A stretch of DNA of 8,221 nucleotides from Ruminococcus flavefaciens (GTDB lineage Bacteria > Bacillota > Clostridia > Oscillospirales > Ruminococcaceae), in contig DFJW01000082.1 of the NCBI GenBank assembly GCA_002373775.1, positions 1 through 8,221 on the forward strand, written 5' to 3'. Positions within the stretch are counted from its first letter, which is position 1; the number at the start of each line of letters is the position of its first letter. A model generated the notes under the pieces. That model ran no database searches and had not been told where the DNA came from. It worked only from the letters and a program-made list of their open reading frames with translations. Positions 1 to 6,731 of the stretch are shown one piece after another. Both the position numbers and the translations under genes were made by a program.

Positions 1-839
1 TTTTCAGCATCGCTGATGTTCAGGATCACAAAGACGATGTTGATGTAATGATAATCTGCGGAGGTTCAGCTACCGACCTTCCTAAGCAGACTCCCGAGCT
101 GGCTAAGTATTTCAATGTTATTGACAGCTTCGATACACACGCACGCATCCCCGAGCATTTCAGCAACGTTGATGCTGCTGCAAAGGCAAGCGGAAAGCTC
201 GCTTTCATCTCACTCGGCTGGGATCCCGGTCTCTTCAGTCTCAACAGACTCTACGCTGAGTCCATTCTCCCCAACGGAAAGAGCTATACTTTCTGGGGCA
301 AGGGCGTCAGCCAGGGACATTCCGATGCTATCCGCCGTGTTGAAGGCGTAAAGCGCGGCATCCAGTACACAGTTCCGATAGAGTCAGCAATGGACGCTGT
401 ACGTTCAGGCAGCCAGCCCGATCTCACAACTCGCCAGAAGCATCTCCGTGAGTGCTGGGTAGTTCCCGAGGAAGGTGCTGACCTCGCTAAAATAGAGAAC
501 GACATCAAGACAATGAAGAACTACTTTGATGAGTACGATACAACCGTAAACTTCATCACAGAAGAAGAGTTCGATGCTAAGCACAACAAAATGCCTCACG
601 GCGGATTCGTTATGAGAAGCGGTCTCACAGGCAACGGCGAGAAAACTCATCAGATGATAGAGTATTCTCTCAAGCTCGAATCCAATCCTGAGTTCACCGC
701 AAGCGTACTTATCTGCTTCGCAAGAGCACTCGCACGTCTCAGTGCCGAAGGTGCTACCGGATGCAAGACTGCTTTTGATATCGCTCCTGCATATCTCTCC
801 AGACTTTCCGGTGAAGAGCTCAGAGCTTCAATGCTCTGA
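1..839 (+). CDS. ddh: meso-diaminopimelate D-dehydrogenase, 3' part (5' end outside window)
   Basis: This enzyme makes meso-diaminopimelate in one NADPH-dependent step from tetrahydrodipicolinate and ammonia, feeding lysine and peptidoglycan synthesis in the cytoplasm. The frame is open from base 3, and 278 residues are visible up to the TGA at 837-839. Family members have about 320-330 residues, so roughly the first 50, holding most of the NADPH-binding Rossmann start, lie off the left edge. The ATG at 48 is an internal methionine. Family motifs appear in order: GGSATDLP, SFDTHARIP, GWDPGLFSLNR, FWGKGVSQGHSDAIRR, RECWVV, HGGFVMRSG and SNPEFTASV. These include the conserved tryptophan, histidine and asparagine positions that bind substrate in the Corynebacterium enzyme. 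A strong terminator follows 31 bases after the stop, so this is the last gene of its transcript. Identification is secure. Confidence 0.95.
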   Translation, partial: FSIADVQDHKDDVDVMIICGGSATDLPKQTPELAKYFNVIDSFDTHARIPEHFSNVDAAAKASGKLAFISLGWDPGLFSLNRLYAESILPNGKSYTFWGKGVSQGHSDAIRRVEGVKRGIQYTVPIESAMDAVRSGSQPDLTTRQKHLRECWVVPEEGADLAKIENDIKTMKNYFDEYDTTVNFITEEEFDAKHNKMPHGGFVMRSGLTGNGEKTHQMIEYSLKLESNPEFTASVLICFARALARLSAEGATGCKTAFDIAPAYLSRLSGEELRASML

Positions 840-870
840 TATCTGTCAGAAAACCGCATAACAAACTATA

Positions 871-907
871 GACCTCCCGTAGGATCGCTCTCCGGGAGGT
901 CTTTTTT
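871..907 (+). terminator. Rho-independent terminator of ddh
   Basis: A perfect 9-bp GC-rich stem (GACCTCCCG at 871-879 with CGGGAGGTC at 893-901) encloses a 13-base loop and is followed by six T residues at 902-907. It lies 31 bases after the ddh stop. There is no T tract on the minus-strand side, so it should act only on plus-strand transcripts. Confidence 0.93.
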
Positions 908-941
908 CATGTATCAAATTATCGGAATAATACTGCTGAAA

Positions 942-1028
942 CAACGGTATACAGCCAACTCTCCTGTCAGTAGAGCGGTAGAGAACGTGATAGACCAACG
1001 GTAGAGTGCTTTCCCTGACAGTCGGTTG
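942..1028. repeat. Small repeat block with long-range inverted arms in a convergent intergenic gap
   Basis: CTGTCAG at 964-970 pairs perfectly with CTGACAG at 1015-1021. After a small internal loop, CAACT at 956-960 pairs with GGTTG at 1024-1028 (one G-T pair), giving a 12-pair interrupted stem. The 44-base interior holds two copies of CGGTAGAG (976-983 and 999-1006). CAACGGTA occurs at 942-949 and again at 996-1003. No reading frame, T tract or known RNA family is evident. It could be a structured RNA, a decayed repeat element, or chance. The rest of the gap between ddh and the XRE gene contains only the ddh terminator and a short palindrome at 1050-1062 (ATACTT-T-AAGTAT). Confidence 0.4.
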
Positions 1029-1069
1029 ACTCCTGCCCGTTCATAAGTTATACTTTAAGTATGAGGTAA

Positions 1070-1681
1070 TTATTTTCCCCGGCGTATCTTTGACCAGAGG
1101 AAGATGATGACCTGTCCCGGGATGCCGAGAATGAATATGAGCGGCAGGCAGTGTCCGCCCACAAGCAGTGTCAGGAACACTGACAGAAGCATCCCCCACA
1201 TCATCAATGAGATGATCAGAAAGTTCCTGTGCGAATCGAACCATACTGAATTCAGCACGAGCCACACTATCATGGATACCGGCACCGCATATGTGAACGC
1301 CAGCCAATGGACTTCCGAATCATTGTCCACATAGTTTATAGCTACAAATGCTATGCATGCTATCAGCCACACGAGCATTATGCTCATGCCGGTTATGAAT
1401 CCTTTATTCTTCATGCCCACATAGTTCTGGGCAGCAGCCTGACCGGCTGCCGGCTCATTCTTTTCCTCATGTACTTCCGTTATGAGGTAGTCAACAGTAA
1501 CGCCGAAGCAGTCCGCAACTGCTTTAAGCACCGTAATATCTGGCAGCGATTCGTGTCTTTCCCATTTTGACACAGCTTTATCTGTATAATTGAGCTTTTT
1601 GGCAAGTTCAGCCTGCGTCATCCCATGCTTCTTGCGCAGCTGAATTATATTTCCGGCGATCACAGCTTTCAGATCTTCCAT
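1070..1681 (-). CDS. XRE-family regulator with four predicted membrane helices
   Basis: The 203-residue protein begins with a Cro/C1-type helix-turn-helix domain (about residues 7-63). Typical features are RKKHGMTQAELAKKL and the recognition region TDKAVSKWERHESLPDI. A short hydrophilic linker (about 70-92) leads to four hydrophobic stretches near 95-117, 126-148, 153-175 and 178-197, ending in a basic SKIRRGK tail. It is probably a DNA-binding protein anchored in the cytoplasmic membrane, an architecture common in Firmicutes, but its signal and targets cannot be read from sequence. The ATG at 1681 has a GGAGG (1690-1694 on this strand) eight bases upstream and a strong promoter beyond. It is divergent from degV, so the 117-base spacer could carry an operator for both. 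No clear terminator follows its TAA. Confidence 0.85.
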   Translation of the reverse strand: MEDLKAVIAGNIIQLRKKHGMTQAELAKKLNYTDKAVSKWERHESLPDITVLKAVADCFGVTVDYLITEVHEEKNEPAAGQAAAQNYVGMKNKGFITGMSIMLVWLIACIAFVAINYVDNDSEVHWLAFTYAVPVSMIVWLVLNSVWFDSHRNFLIISLMMWGMLLSVFLTLLVGGHCLPLIFILGIPGQVIIFLWSKIRRGK

Positions 1682-1715
1682 ATTTCACGCCTCCGGCAAT
1701 AAAAGGTATTATATA

Positions 1716-1744
1716 ATTATACCATTTTTCTGACCATAAATCAA
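1716..1744 (-). promoter_or_regulatory. Sigma-A-type promoter of the XRE-membrane gene, extended -10
   Basis: Read on the minus strand, TTGATT (1739-1744) is followed by exactly 17 bases and TATAAT (1716-1721). A TGG immediately before the hexamer gives an extended -10. It lies 22 bases upstream of the SD and 35 bases before the ATG at 1681. Confidence 0.85.
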
Positions 1745-1798
1745 CATATATTTTTTTAATTAAGTGTCGTCATACAAAGACAGAAAGTGAGGAGAAAA

Positions 1799-2665
1799 AT
1801 GAACGATTACATTATCTATACCGATTCCGCCTGCGACATTCCTCCGGAACTCCTGAAAAAATGGGGCGTAGAATGTATCAGCATGACGTTCACCCTTGAC
1901 AGCAGTCAGCGCATCTACAAAGACAACGAGATGCCTTCTGCTGATTTCTACAACAAAATGCGCAACGGCACTGTTGCAAAGACAGCCGCCATAAACACCG
2001 ATGAATTCACCAAAGCGTTCACCAAAGAACTCTCAGCCGGCAAGGACGTGCTGTATCTTTGCTTTTCGTCAGGACTGAGCGGCACATGCGGATATGCAAA
2101 GGCAGCTGCCGAGGAATTGAAGGGAGAGTATCCAGCCAACAAAGTCATCGTCGTTGACAGCCTTTCGGCATCCGGCGGCTTCGGACTTCTGGTTTACCTT
2201 ACAGCTCAGAAAAAGTCGGATGGTGCTTCGCTTGATGAGACGGTATCTTACGTTGAGGATATCATCCCTCATATCTGCCACTGGTTCACTGTGGATGACC
2301 TGAAATACCTCAAACGCGGCGGAAGGATAAGTCCGGCTGTTGCACTGGTCGGCGGTCTGCTCGGTATCAAGCCCGTGCTCCATACTGATGACGAGGGGCA
2401 TCTTGTAAACGTGGACAAGGTGCGCGGCAGGAAAGCAGCAGTTAAAGCTCTGGCGGACAAGTATACCGAACTCGCCGAAAAGCCCGGCAAAGGCACTGTT
2501 TTCATCTGTCATGCAGACTGTATGGCAGATGCTGAATATCTTGCAGAACTGCTGAAGCACCGACACATGCTCAAAAGCGCAAGGATCATGAACATCGGCA
2601 CCGTTATAGGTGCACATTCCGGTCCGGGAACGCTTGCGCTGTTCTTCGTTGGAAAAAACAGATAA
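1799..2665 (+). CDS. DegV-family fatty-acid-binding protein
   Basis: DegV/FakB-type proteins bind a single fatty acid. In Firmicutes that have FakA, they present it for phosphorylation and entry into phospholipid synthesis. No fakA is visible here, so the partner is unknown. The 288 residues match the usual length of about 280-290. Visible motifs are YTDSACDIP at the N-terminus, KTAAIN near 61-66 (the position of the ligand-contacting TSQPS motif), FSSGLSGT at 89-96, VVDSLSASGG at 118-127, DDLKYLKRGGRIS at 166-178, GIKPVL at 189-194 and IGAHSGPGTLALFFVG at 270-285. I chose the ATG at 1799 because GAGGAG (1789-1794) sits just upstream. An in-frame GTG at 1787 overlaps that ribosome binding site and is unlikely to be used. 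I saw no convincing promoter on this strand. The gene ends at a bidirectional terminator shared with the GIY-YIG gene. Confidence 0.93.
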   Translation: MNDYIIYTDSACDIPPELLKKWGVECISMTFTLDSSQRIYKDNEMPSADFYNKMRNGTVAKTAAINTDEFTKAFTKELSAGKDVLYLCFSSGLSGTCGYAKAAAEELKGEYPANKVIVVDSLSASGGFGLLVYLTAQKKSDGASLDETVSYVEDIIPHICHWFTVDDLKYLKRGGRISPAVALVGGLLGIKPVLHTDDEGHLVNVDKVRGRKAAVKALADKYTELAEKPGKGTVFICHADCMADAEYLAELLKHRHMLKSARIMNIGTVIGAHSGPGTLALFFVGKNR

Positions 2666-2667
2666 CG

Positions 2668-2695
2668 AAAAGGGACGCTGCTGCGTCCCTTTTTT
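2668..2695. terminator. Bidirectional terminator between degV and the GIY-YIG gene
   Basis: AGGGACGC (2671-2678) and GCGTCCCT (2683-2690) form a perfect 8-bp stem with a TGCT loop. The stem is flanked by A residues at 2668-2671 on the left and T residues at 2690-2695 on the right. The plus strand, ending degV three bases earlier, has the stronger T run. The minus strand has a shorter one. The TAA stop of the minus-strand GIY-YIG gene (2694-2696) lies inside the T run. Confidence 0.92.
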
Positions 2696-3020
2696 AATAC
2701 TCAGATGCCGGAAGTTCCTCCCGTGTATAGACATCCTGCGCTGTGTCCCCGAAATATGCCGGAAACAGGCTGTTGTCTGCTATGAGAGCAGTCTTTTGCA
2801 GCCTTGAAAGATGCTTGATGCGATATTCCAGCTTTGAAGCAAGAGACCTGTTTTCGGTACTCCAGAGAGCTTCAAGTGACTCAGCTTTGTGTGAGCGTGT
2901 GAATTTCGCGCACTTTTCAGTCCTTCCGAAATGTTCATTCATCCTCCGCTCAACATCGGTAGTGATGCCCGTGTAAAGCACATCGCCTTCACAGCGTATT
3001 ATATATATGAAGTATCTCAC
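2694..3020 (-). CDS. GIY-YIG nuclease-fold protein (UPF0213/YhbQ-like)
   Basis: The 108-residue protein is a single GIY-YIG domain. IYIIRC (5-10) stands for the first half of the motif and LYTGITTDVERRMNEH (15-30) for the second. The catalytic arginine is probably R25, and the likely metal-binding glutamate is E65 in SKLEYRIKHLSR. Key residues are intact, so nuclease activity is possible. Members of this small stand-alone family have a poorly defined role, with DNA repair or processing suggested. A C-terminal tail of about 25 residues (84-108) extends beyond the core. The start is a GTG at 3020 overlapping the tex TGA (GTGA), which points to translational coupling. Only a weak AGGA lies upstream. 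It is last in a probable hydrolase-tex-GIY-YIG operon ending at a shared terminator. Confidence 0.88.
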   Translation of the reverse strand: MRYFIYIIRCEGDVLYTGITTDVERRMNEHFGRTEKCAKFTRSHKAESLEALWSTENRSLASKLEYRIKHLSRLQKTALIADNSLFPAYFGDTAQDVYTREELPASEY

Positions 3021-5284
3021 TTCTTGCGTATCCTGAAACTGCTGTTATGGAGCTGTGATGCATCGAATCCCTTAGGCTTTCTGTCTTCGCGCTTTTTCTT
3101 GGGACGGCGGTCTGCCTGCTGCTTCTTTTCCTCTTCGTCATTGAGTCTCATAGTCAGTGAGATACGGTTGCGCTTTACATCCACATCGAGTACGCGGACC
3201 TTGACTATCTCCCCTACCTTGACTGCTTCAAGAGGATGCTTGATGTATCTGTTGCATATCTGTGAGATGTGGACGAGTCCGTCCTCATGTACGCCGATGT
3301 CAACAAATACGCCGAAATCTATGATATTGCGGACTGTGCCCACCAGTTCCATACCGGGCTTGAGGTCCTTGACTTCCATGATATCACCGCTTCTGAGCAG
3401 CGGAGGCGGAAGCTCGTCACGGATATCACGTCCGGGCTTTTTGAGCTCGCTGATTATATCTGTAAGTGTCGGAACGCCTATGCCAAGGCTCTCGCTTATC
3501 TTTTCTATGCCAAGACTTTCAGCCTTTTCAGTTATACCTGCTGCTCCGCCGTTCTCAACATCAGCAATGGAGAATCCGCACTCGCTGAGGAGAGATGATG
3601 CAGCAGCATAGCTTTCCGGATGAACCGCAGTATTGTCCAGCGGATTCTTTCCGTTTCTGACTCTGAGGAAGCCTGCGCACTGCTCAAAAGCTTTCTTTCC
3701 CAACTTCGGAACTTTGAGCAGTTCCTTCCTGTCTGTGAAAAGACCGTTCTCTTCACGGTAAGCTACTATGTTTTTAGCGACAGCCGCATTTACCCCAGAT
3801 ACATATGAAAGAAGCGAATGCGAAGCAGTGTTGAGGTCAACACCTACGGAGTTTACGCAGTCTTCAACAACTCCGCCCAGAGCCTCGCTCATTCTTGCCT
3901 GCGGCATATCATGCTGGTACTGACCTACGCCGATAGCCTTTGGTTCTATCTTTACAAGCTCTGCAAGAGGATCCTGTAGGCGGCGTGCGATGGATATAGC
4001 ACCTCTTATGGAAACGTCGTACTCCGGGAACTCTTCTGCGGCAAGCTTTGATGCGGAGTATACGGAAGCGCCTGCTTCGTTTACTATCATGTAGCTCACC
4101 TTTCTCGGAACATCCTTCAGGAGTTCAACAACGAAGCTCTCGGTCTCACGGGATGCGGTACCGTTTCCGATAGAAATGAAGTCAACATTGTACTTTTCGA
4201 TGAATGACTTTACAGTCCTGCGCGACTTTTCGATAGCGCCCTCAGAAGCCATTACCGGATAGATTATAGCGTGATCGAGGACTTTTCCCGTAGAGTCGAT
4301 AACAGCAGTCTTGCAGCCGTGACGGTATCCTGGATCAAGTCCGAGGATCACGCTGTTCTTCATAGGCGGCTGAAGCAGGAGCTGACGGAGATTCGAAGCA
4401 AATACTTTTATCGACTCCTCAGCTGCATTTGCTGACATTTCAGAACGTATCTCACGTTCGATAGACGGGAATATGAGTCTCTTGTAGCTGTCAGCAGCTG
4501 CTGCTCTGACGAGTTTGCCGCATTCATTGTTGGCTTTTACATACTTGCCGAAAATAACATCAGCTGCAAGAGTTTCATCAAGAGTGAGCGAAACCTTGAG
4601 GAAACCTTCCTTTTCACCTCTGTCAAGTGCAAGGACACGGTGGTTAGCAACTTTGGATACCGGTTCAGAATAGTCGTAATAGTTCATATATACGCTCTCT
4701 GCGTCGGGATCAGCTGCCTTTGAAGTGAGTTCGCCCTTTTCACCGGCAAGCGCACGCAGTTTCTTTCTGATATCAGCATCGTCCGAGATATCTTCGGCGA
4801 TTATATCCATAGCGCCCTGTATAGCAGCCTGCACATCTGCGACATTCTCGCTGATGAATGCTTCAGCCTCTTTCTCGGGTTCAGCTGCGTTATCCTGCTC
4901 CATGAGCTTTACTGCCAGCGGTTCAAGTCCGTTCTCACGGGCTATGCTTGCACGGGTACGTCTCTTGGGCTTGAACGGACGGTAGATGTCTTCAACTTCC
5001 ACAAGAGTTATAGCAGCACTGATAGCTGCCTCTATCTCAGGAGTCATCTTCTCCTGCTCAGTGATCGAATTGATGACCTCTTCTTTGCGCTTTTCAAGAT
5101 TTCTGAGATATGTGAGCCTGTCTGCAAGTTCGCGTATCACCTGATCGTCAAGAGAACCTGTAAGCTCTTTACGGTAACGTGCTATGAAAGGGATCGTTTT
5201 ATCGTCATCCAGAAGTGCGACCGTATTATCGACCTGTTCCTGTCTGAGTCCGAATTCTTTTGCGAGTGTTTTATTGATGTCCAT
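3017..5284 (-). CDS. tex: Tex, RNA-binding transcription accessory protein with S1 domain
   Basis: Tex is a conserved cytoplasmic nucleic-acid-binding protein related to eukaryotic Spt6 and thought to act with RNA polymerase in transcription. The 755 residues fit the usual length of about 720-780. Domains in order are a helical Tex N-terminal region (1-185, including PFIARYRKE and DIYRPFKPKRRTRA), a central helical part, a YqgF/RNase H-like domain (about 310-440, from LGLDPGYRHGCKTAVID), helix-hairpin-helix repeats (about 470-545, with ALGGVVEDCVNSVGVDLNTAS and VPKLGKKAFEQCAGFLR), and an S1 domain (about 643-714, with DFGVFVDIGVHEDGLVHIS). A lysine/arginine-rich tail (719-755) follows. The ATG at 5284 has AAAGGA (5291-5296) six bases upstream. 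It lies 28 bases after the hydrolase stop and overlaps the GIY-YIG start, so it is the middle gene of an operon. Confidence 0.96.
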   Translation of the reverse strand: MDINKTLAKEFGLRQEQVDNTVALLDDDKTIPFIARYRKELTGSLDDQVIRELADRLTYLRNLEKRKEEVINSITEQEKMTPEIEAAISAAITLVEVEDIYRPFKPKRRTRASIARENGLEPLAVKLMEQDNAAEPEKEAEAFISENVADVQAAIQGAMDIIAEDISDDADIRKKLRALAGEKGELTSKAADPDAESVYMNYYDYSEPVSKVANHRVLALDRGEKEGFLKVSLTLDETLAADVIFGKYVKANNECGKLVRAAAADSYKRLIFPSIEREIRSEMSANAAEESIKVFASNLRQLLLQPPMKNSVILGLDPGYRHGCKTAVIDSTGKVLDHAIIYPVMASEGAIEKSRRTVKSFIEKYNVDFISIGNGTASRETESFVVELLKDVPRKVSYMIVNEAGASVYSASKLAAEEFPEYDVSIRGAISIARRLQDPLAELVKIEPKAIGVGQYQHDMPQARMSEALGGVVEDCVNSVGVDLNTASHSLLSYVSGVNAAVAKNIVAYREENGLFTDRKELLKVPKLGKKAFEQCAGFLRVRNGKNPLDNTAVHPESYAAASSLLSECGFSIADVENGGAAGITEKAESLGIEKISESLGIGVPTLTDIISELKKPGRDIRDELPPPLLRSGDIMEVKDLKPGMELVGTVRNIIDFGVFVDIGVHEDGLVHISQICNRYIKHPLEAVKVGEIVKVRVLDVDVKRNRISLTMRLNDEEEKKQQADRRPKKKREDRKPKGFDASQLHNSSFRIRKK

Positions 5285-5312
5285 ATTTTATCCTTTCGAT
5301 ATTTTGAATATA

Positions 5313-6350
5313 TTATACTTTTTCCTGTACCGGAACTGCTTCGGGAATATCCTCATTCTGCTGCTGTGACATTGCTTCTGCAAGTTCTTCGTAGGAAATG
5401 CCGGGCTGCATCGTCTCATTGAACCTGTCGATCCACGAAAACAGCGACTTGGCAATATCTTTCCACACGTTCTGGCAGTTCTTTTCAAGCAGCACATCAT
5501 GTCTCATACCATCGAACAGACGATGCGAGATGCTCTCATATCCGCGCTTTTCAAGACGCTTCACCTCTTTCAGAAAGCGTTTTTCCGATATCATCAGAGG
5601 ATCGTCTTTTCCGGATATAAAGCGTATGGGCAGAGACGGATGCTTCATCTGCCAGCCGCGTCTGGAATTTGCCTTCCTGAGCAGCCAGAGGAACTCCTTG
5701 TAGCCGTTGAGAGTTACCTTGAAACTGCAAAGCGGATCATTATTGTATGCTTCCACAACGCCCGGATCGCTGCATCTCCATGAATTATCCGGCTGTTCAT
5801 AGAATTTTCCCAGTGTGTTGTCGATCACATCGTATATCTTTTCACTGCGGAAACGACTGCCGTATCTGTACATAGACAGACTGTCTATGCTCCTGACAAT
5901 CGGAGAAAATCCCTTGTATACAGGCGTTCCCAGCAATACTGCACCGTTTACAAGATCATCTCCGTCCCTCAGAAAATGGCGTACAGCAACTCCGCCGATA
6001 CCATGACCTATTATAAAAAGCGGATGCTGAGGATAAGTCTCGCGGATTATGCGATTCAGCTGAGCGATATCGCTTATAAGTCCTTCTCCGCCGTCACGGT
6101 ACATGAAACCAAGATCATCCGCTGAGCATATGCTTTTTCCATGTCCGCGGTTGTCACTAATGACAGTAATAAAGCCTTCTTCTGCAAGATAATCCATGAA
6201 CTCATAATATCTTTCCTTGTGTTCATTCATACCATGCACGATTTGTACTACTCCGTTGATCTGCTCAGAAGGGAGCGCGATCACTGCCGAGATCTTCAGC
6301 CCGTCAAATTCAGAGCTGTATTCAAATTCCTTGACATCTGCGTTAAGCAT
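5313..6350 (-). CDS. Alpha/beta hydrolase, lysophospholipase-like, with the catalytic serine replaced by glycine
   Basis: The 345-residue cytoplasmic protein (no signal peptide seen) has the fold of monoacylglycerol lipase/lysophospholipase-type serine hydrolases. The oxyanion HG motif is VQIVHGMNEHKERY (H39-G40), the second conserved block is SDNRGHGKS (65-73), and a cap region spans about 145-225. Candidates for the acid and base are D250 (FISGKDDP) and H284 (GMRHDVLLE). The nucleophile elbow reads IIGHGIGG (113-120), not GHSxG: residue 117, codon GGT at 6000-6002, is glycine. The rest of the triad is kept, so the protein may be inactive as an esterase, may have become a binding protein, or may use another mechanism. 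It has an acidic tail after about residue 320. AGGAGG (6356-6361) sits five bases before the ATG and a consensus promoter lies further upstream. It is the first gene of the operon with tex. Confidence 0.88.
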   Translation of the reverse strand: MLNADVKEFEYSSEFDGLKISAVIALPSEQINGVVQIVHGMNEHKERYYEFMDYLAEEGFITVISDNRGHGKSICSADDLGFMYRDGGEGLISDIAQLNRIIRETYPQHPLFIIGHGIGGVAVRHFLRDGDDLVNGAVLLGTPVYKGFSPIVRSIDSLSMYRYGSRFRSEKIYDVIDNTLGKFYEQPDNSWRCSDPGVVEAYNNDPLCSFKVTLNGYKEFLWLLRKANSRRGWQMKHPSLPIRFISGKDDPLMISEKRFLKEVKRLEKRGYESISHRLFDGMRHDVLLEKNCQNVWKDIAKSLFSWIDRFNETMQPGISYEELAEAMSQQQNEDIPEAVPVQEKV

Positions 6351-6360
6351 GTTGTCCTCC

Positions 6361-6371
6361 TGTTCTGAACA
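6361..6371. promoter_or_regulatory. Short palindrome in the hydrolase leader
   Basis: TGTTC-T-GAACA is a perfect 5-bp inverted repeat touching the Shine-Dalgarno sequence of the hydrolase gene. TCCTGTTC, covering its left arm, recurs at 6384-6391 within the same leader. It could be an operator half-site pair or a leader RNA structure. No regulator can be named. Confidence 0.3.
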
Positions 6372-6406
6372 TTTTTTGTAATGTCCTGTTCATGGGCAGA
6401 TACTTT

Positions 6407-6435
6407 ATTATAACATATTCCATTCACTACGTCAA
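6407..6435 (-). promoter_or_regulatory. Promoter of the hydrolase-tex-GIY-YIG operon, extended -10
   Basis: On the minus strand TTGACG (6430-6435), a 17-base spacer and TATAAT (6407-6412) match the housekeeping consensus closely. TGT just before the -10 gives a TGn extension. Transcription would start near 6400, leaving a leader of about 50 bases before the ATG at 6350. Confidence 0.9.
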
Positions 6436-6508
6436 GTAAGTGCATATTCTTATTTAATTTGTATATCCGCAGCCATATGTTAAATTTTAAATATATATTC
6501 TTCTCCTA

Positions 6509-6537
6509 TTGCTTTTCACTCTTCGTTATGGTATAAT
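6509..6537 (+). promoter_or_regulatory. Promoter of tRNA-Ser
   Basis: TTGCTT (6509-6514), a 17-base spacer and TATAAT (6532-6537), with TGG before the -10. The -10 ends 15 bases before the mature tRNA start, so the leader is short. The very AT-rich stretch between this promoter and the divergent operon promoter (about 6436-6508) shows nothing else that I can support. Confidence 0.85.
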
Positions 6538-6552
6538 ATCTTAGTAATTTAT

Positions 6553-6641
6553 GCAGTGGTATCGAAGTGGTCATAACGGACATGACTCGAAATCATGATG
6601 CCCCTTGAGGGACGTGGGTTCGAATCCCACCCACTGCGCCA
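6553..6641 (+). tRNA. tRNA-Ser(CGA), with encoded CCA
   Basis: The gene folds into a complete serine tRNA. The acceptor arm is GCAGTGG (6553-6559) with CCACTGC (6631-6637). The D stem TCG/CGG has a T-G closing pair (6562-6564 with 6577-6579). The anticodon stem is CATGA/TCATG (6581-6585 with 6593-6597) around loop CTCGAAA, giving anticodon CGA at 6588-6590, which reads UCG codons. A long variable arm built on CCC-TTGA-GGG (about 6598-6613) is typical of serine tRNAs. The T arm is GTGGG-TTCGAAT-CCCAC (6614-6630). The discriminator is G6638 and CCA at 6639-6641 is encoded. It is a single gene with its own promoter and terminator. Serine tRNA genes often serve as integration sites, which is relevant given the integrase remnant about 1.1 kb downstream. 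Confidence 0.97.
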
Positions 6642-6643
6642 GC

Positions 6644-6671
6644 AAGCTCACGCAATTGCGTGAGCTTTTTT
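6644..6671 (+). terminator. Terminator of tRNA-Ser
   Basis: AAGCTCACGC (6644-6653) and GCGTGAGCTT (6658-6667) form a perfect 10-bp stem with an AATT loop. It starts two bases after the tRNA CCA, and a T run extends to 6671. Confidence 0.93.
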
Positions 6672-6672
6672 A

Positions 6673-6701
6673 TTGTTTTCATTATCAAACTATGATATAA
6701 T
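6673..6701 (+). promoter_or_regulatory. Promoter of the unknown 278-residue gene
   Basis: TTGTTT (6673-6678), a 17-base spacer and TATAAT (6696-6701), with TGA directly before the -10. It begins right after the T run of the tRNA terminator, so the next gene is probably transcribed independently. The predicted start near 6708 leaves a leader of about 24 bases. Confidence 0.8.
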
Positions 6702-6731
6702 ATAACTATATTCAGAACTGGAGGGAGTATC

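Noticed and set aside
871..907. ddh terminator acting also for the minus-strand XRE gene
   Set aside because: There is no T run after the stem on the minus strand, and it lies about 165 bases past the XRE stop.
942..1028. CRISPR-like array from the CGGTA repeats
   Set aside because: The repeats are only 8 bases long, irregularly spaced, with no constant spacer length and no cas genes nearby.
1787..1798. GTG start giving DegV four extra N-terminal residues
   Set aside because: The GTG overlaps the GTGAGGAG ribosome binding site of the ATG at 1799, and DegV proteins normally begin close to the YTDS motif.
2069..2734. Long open frame (221 codons) on the minus strand across degV
   Set aside because: It is antisense to a well-conserved DegV gene, runs over the bidirectional terminator, and its translation shows no domain character.
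2931..3611. Long open frame (226 codons) on the plus strand across the 3' part of tex
   Set aside because: It is a serine-rich shadow of the Tex S1 region, with no ribosome binding site seen and no recognisable domain.
5312..5317. Possible internal tex promoter (TATAAT on the minus strand just before tex)
   Set aside because: No acceptable -35 hexamer at 16-18 bases and no TG extension. An AT-rich chance match at the end of the hydrolase gene is more likely.
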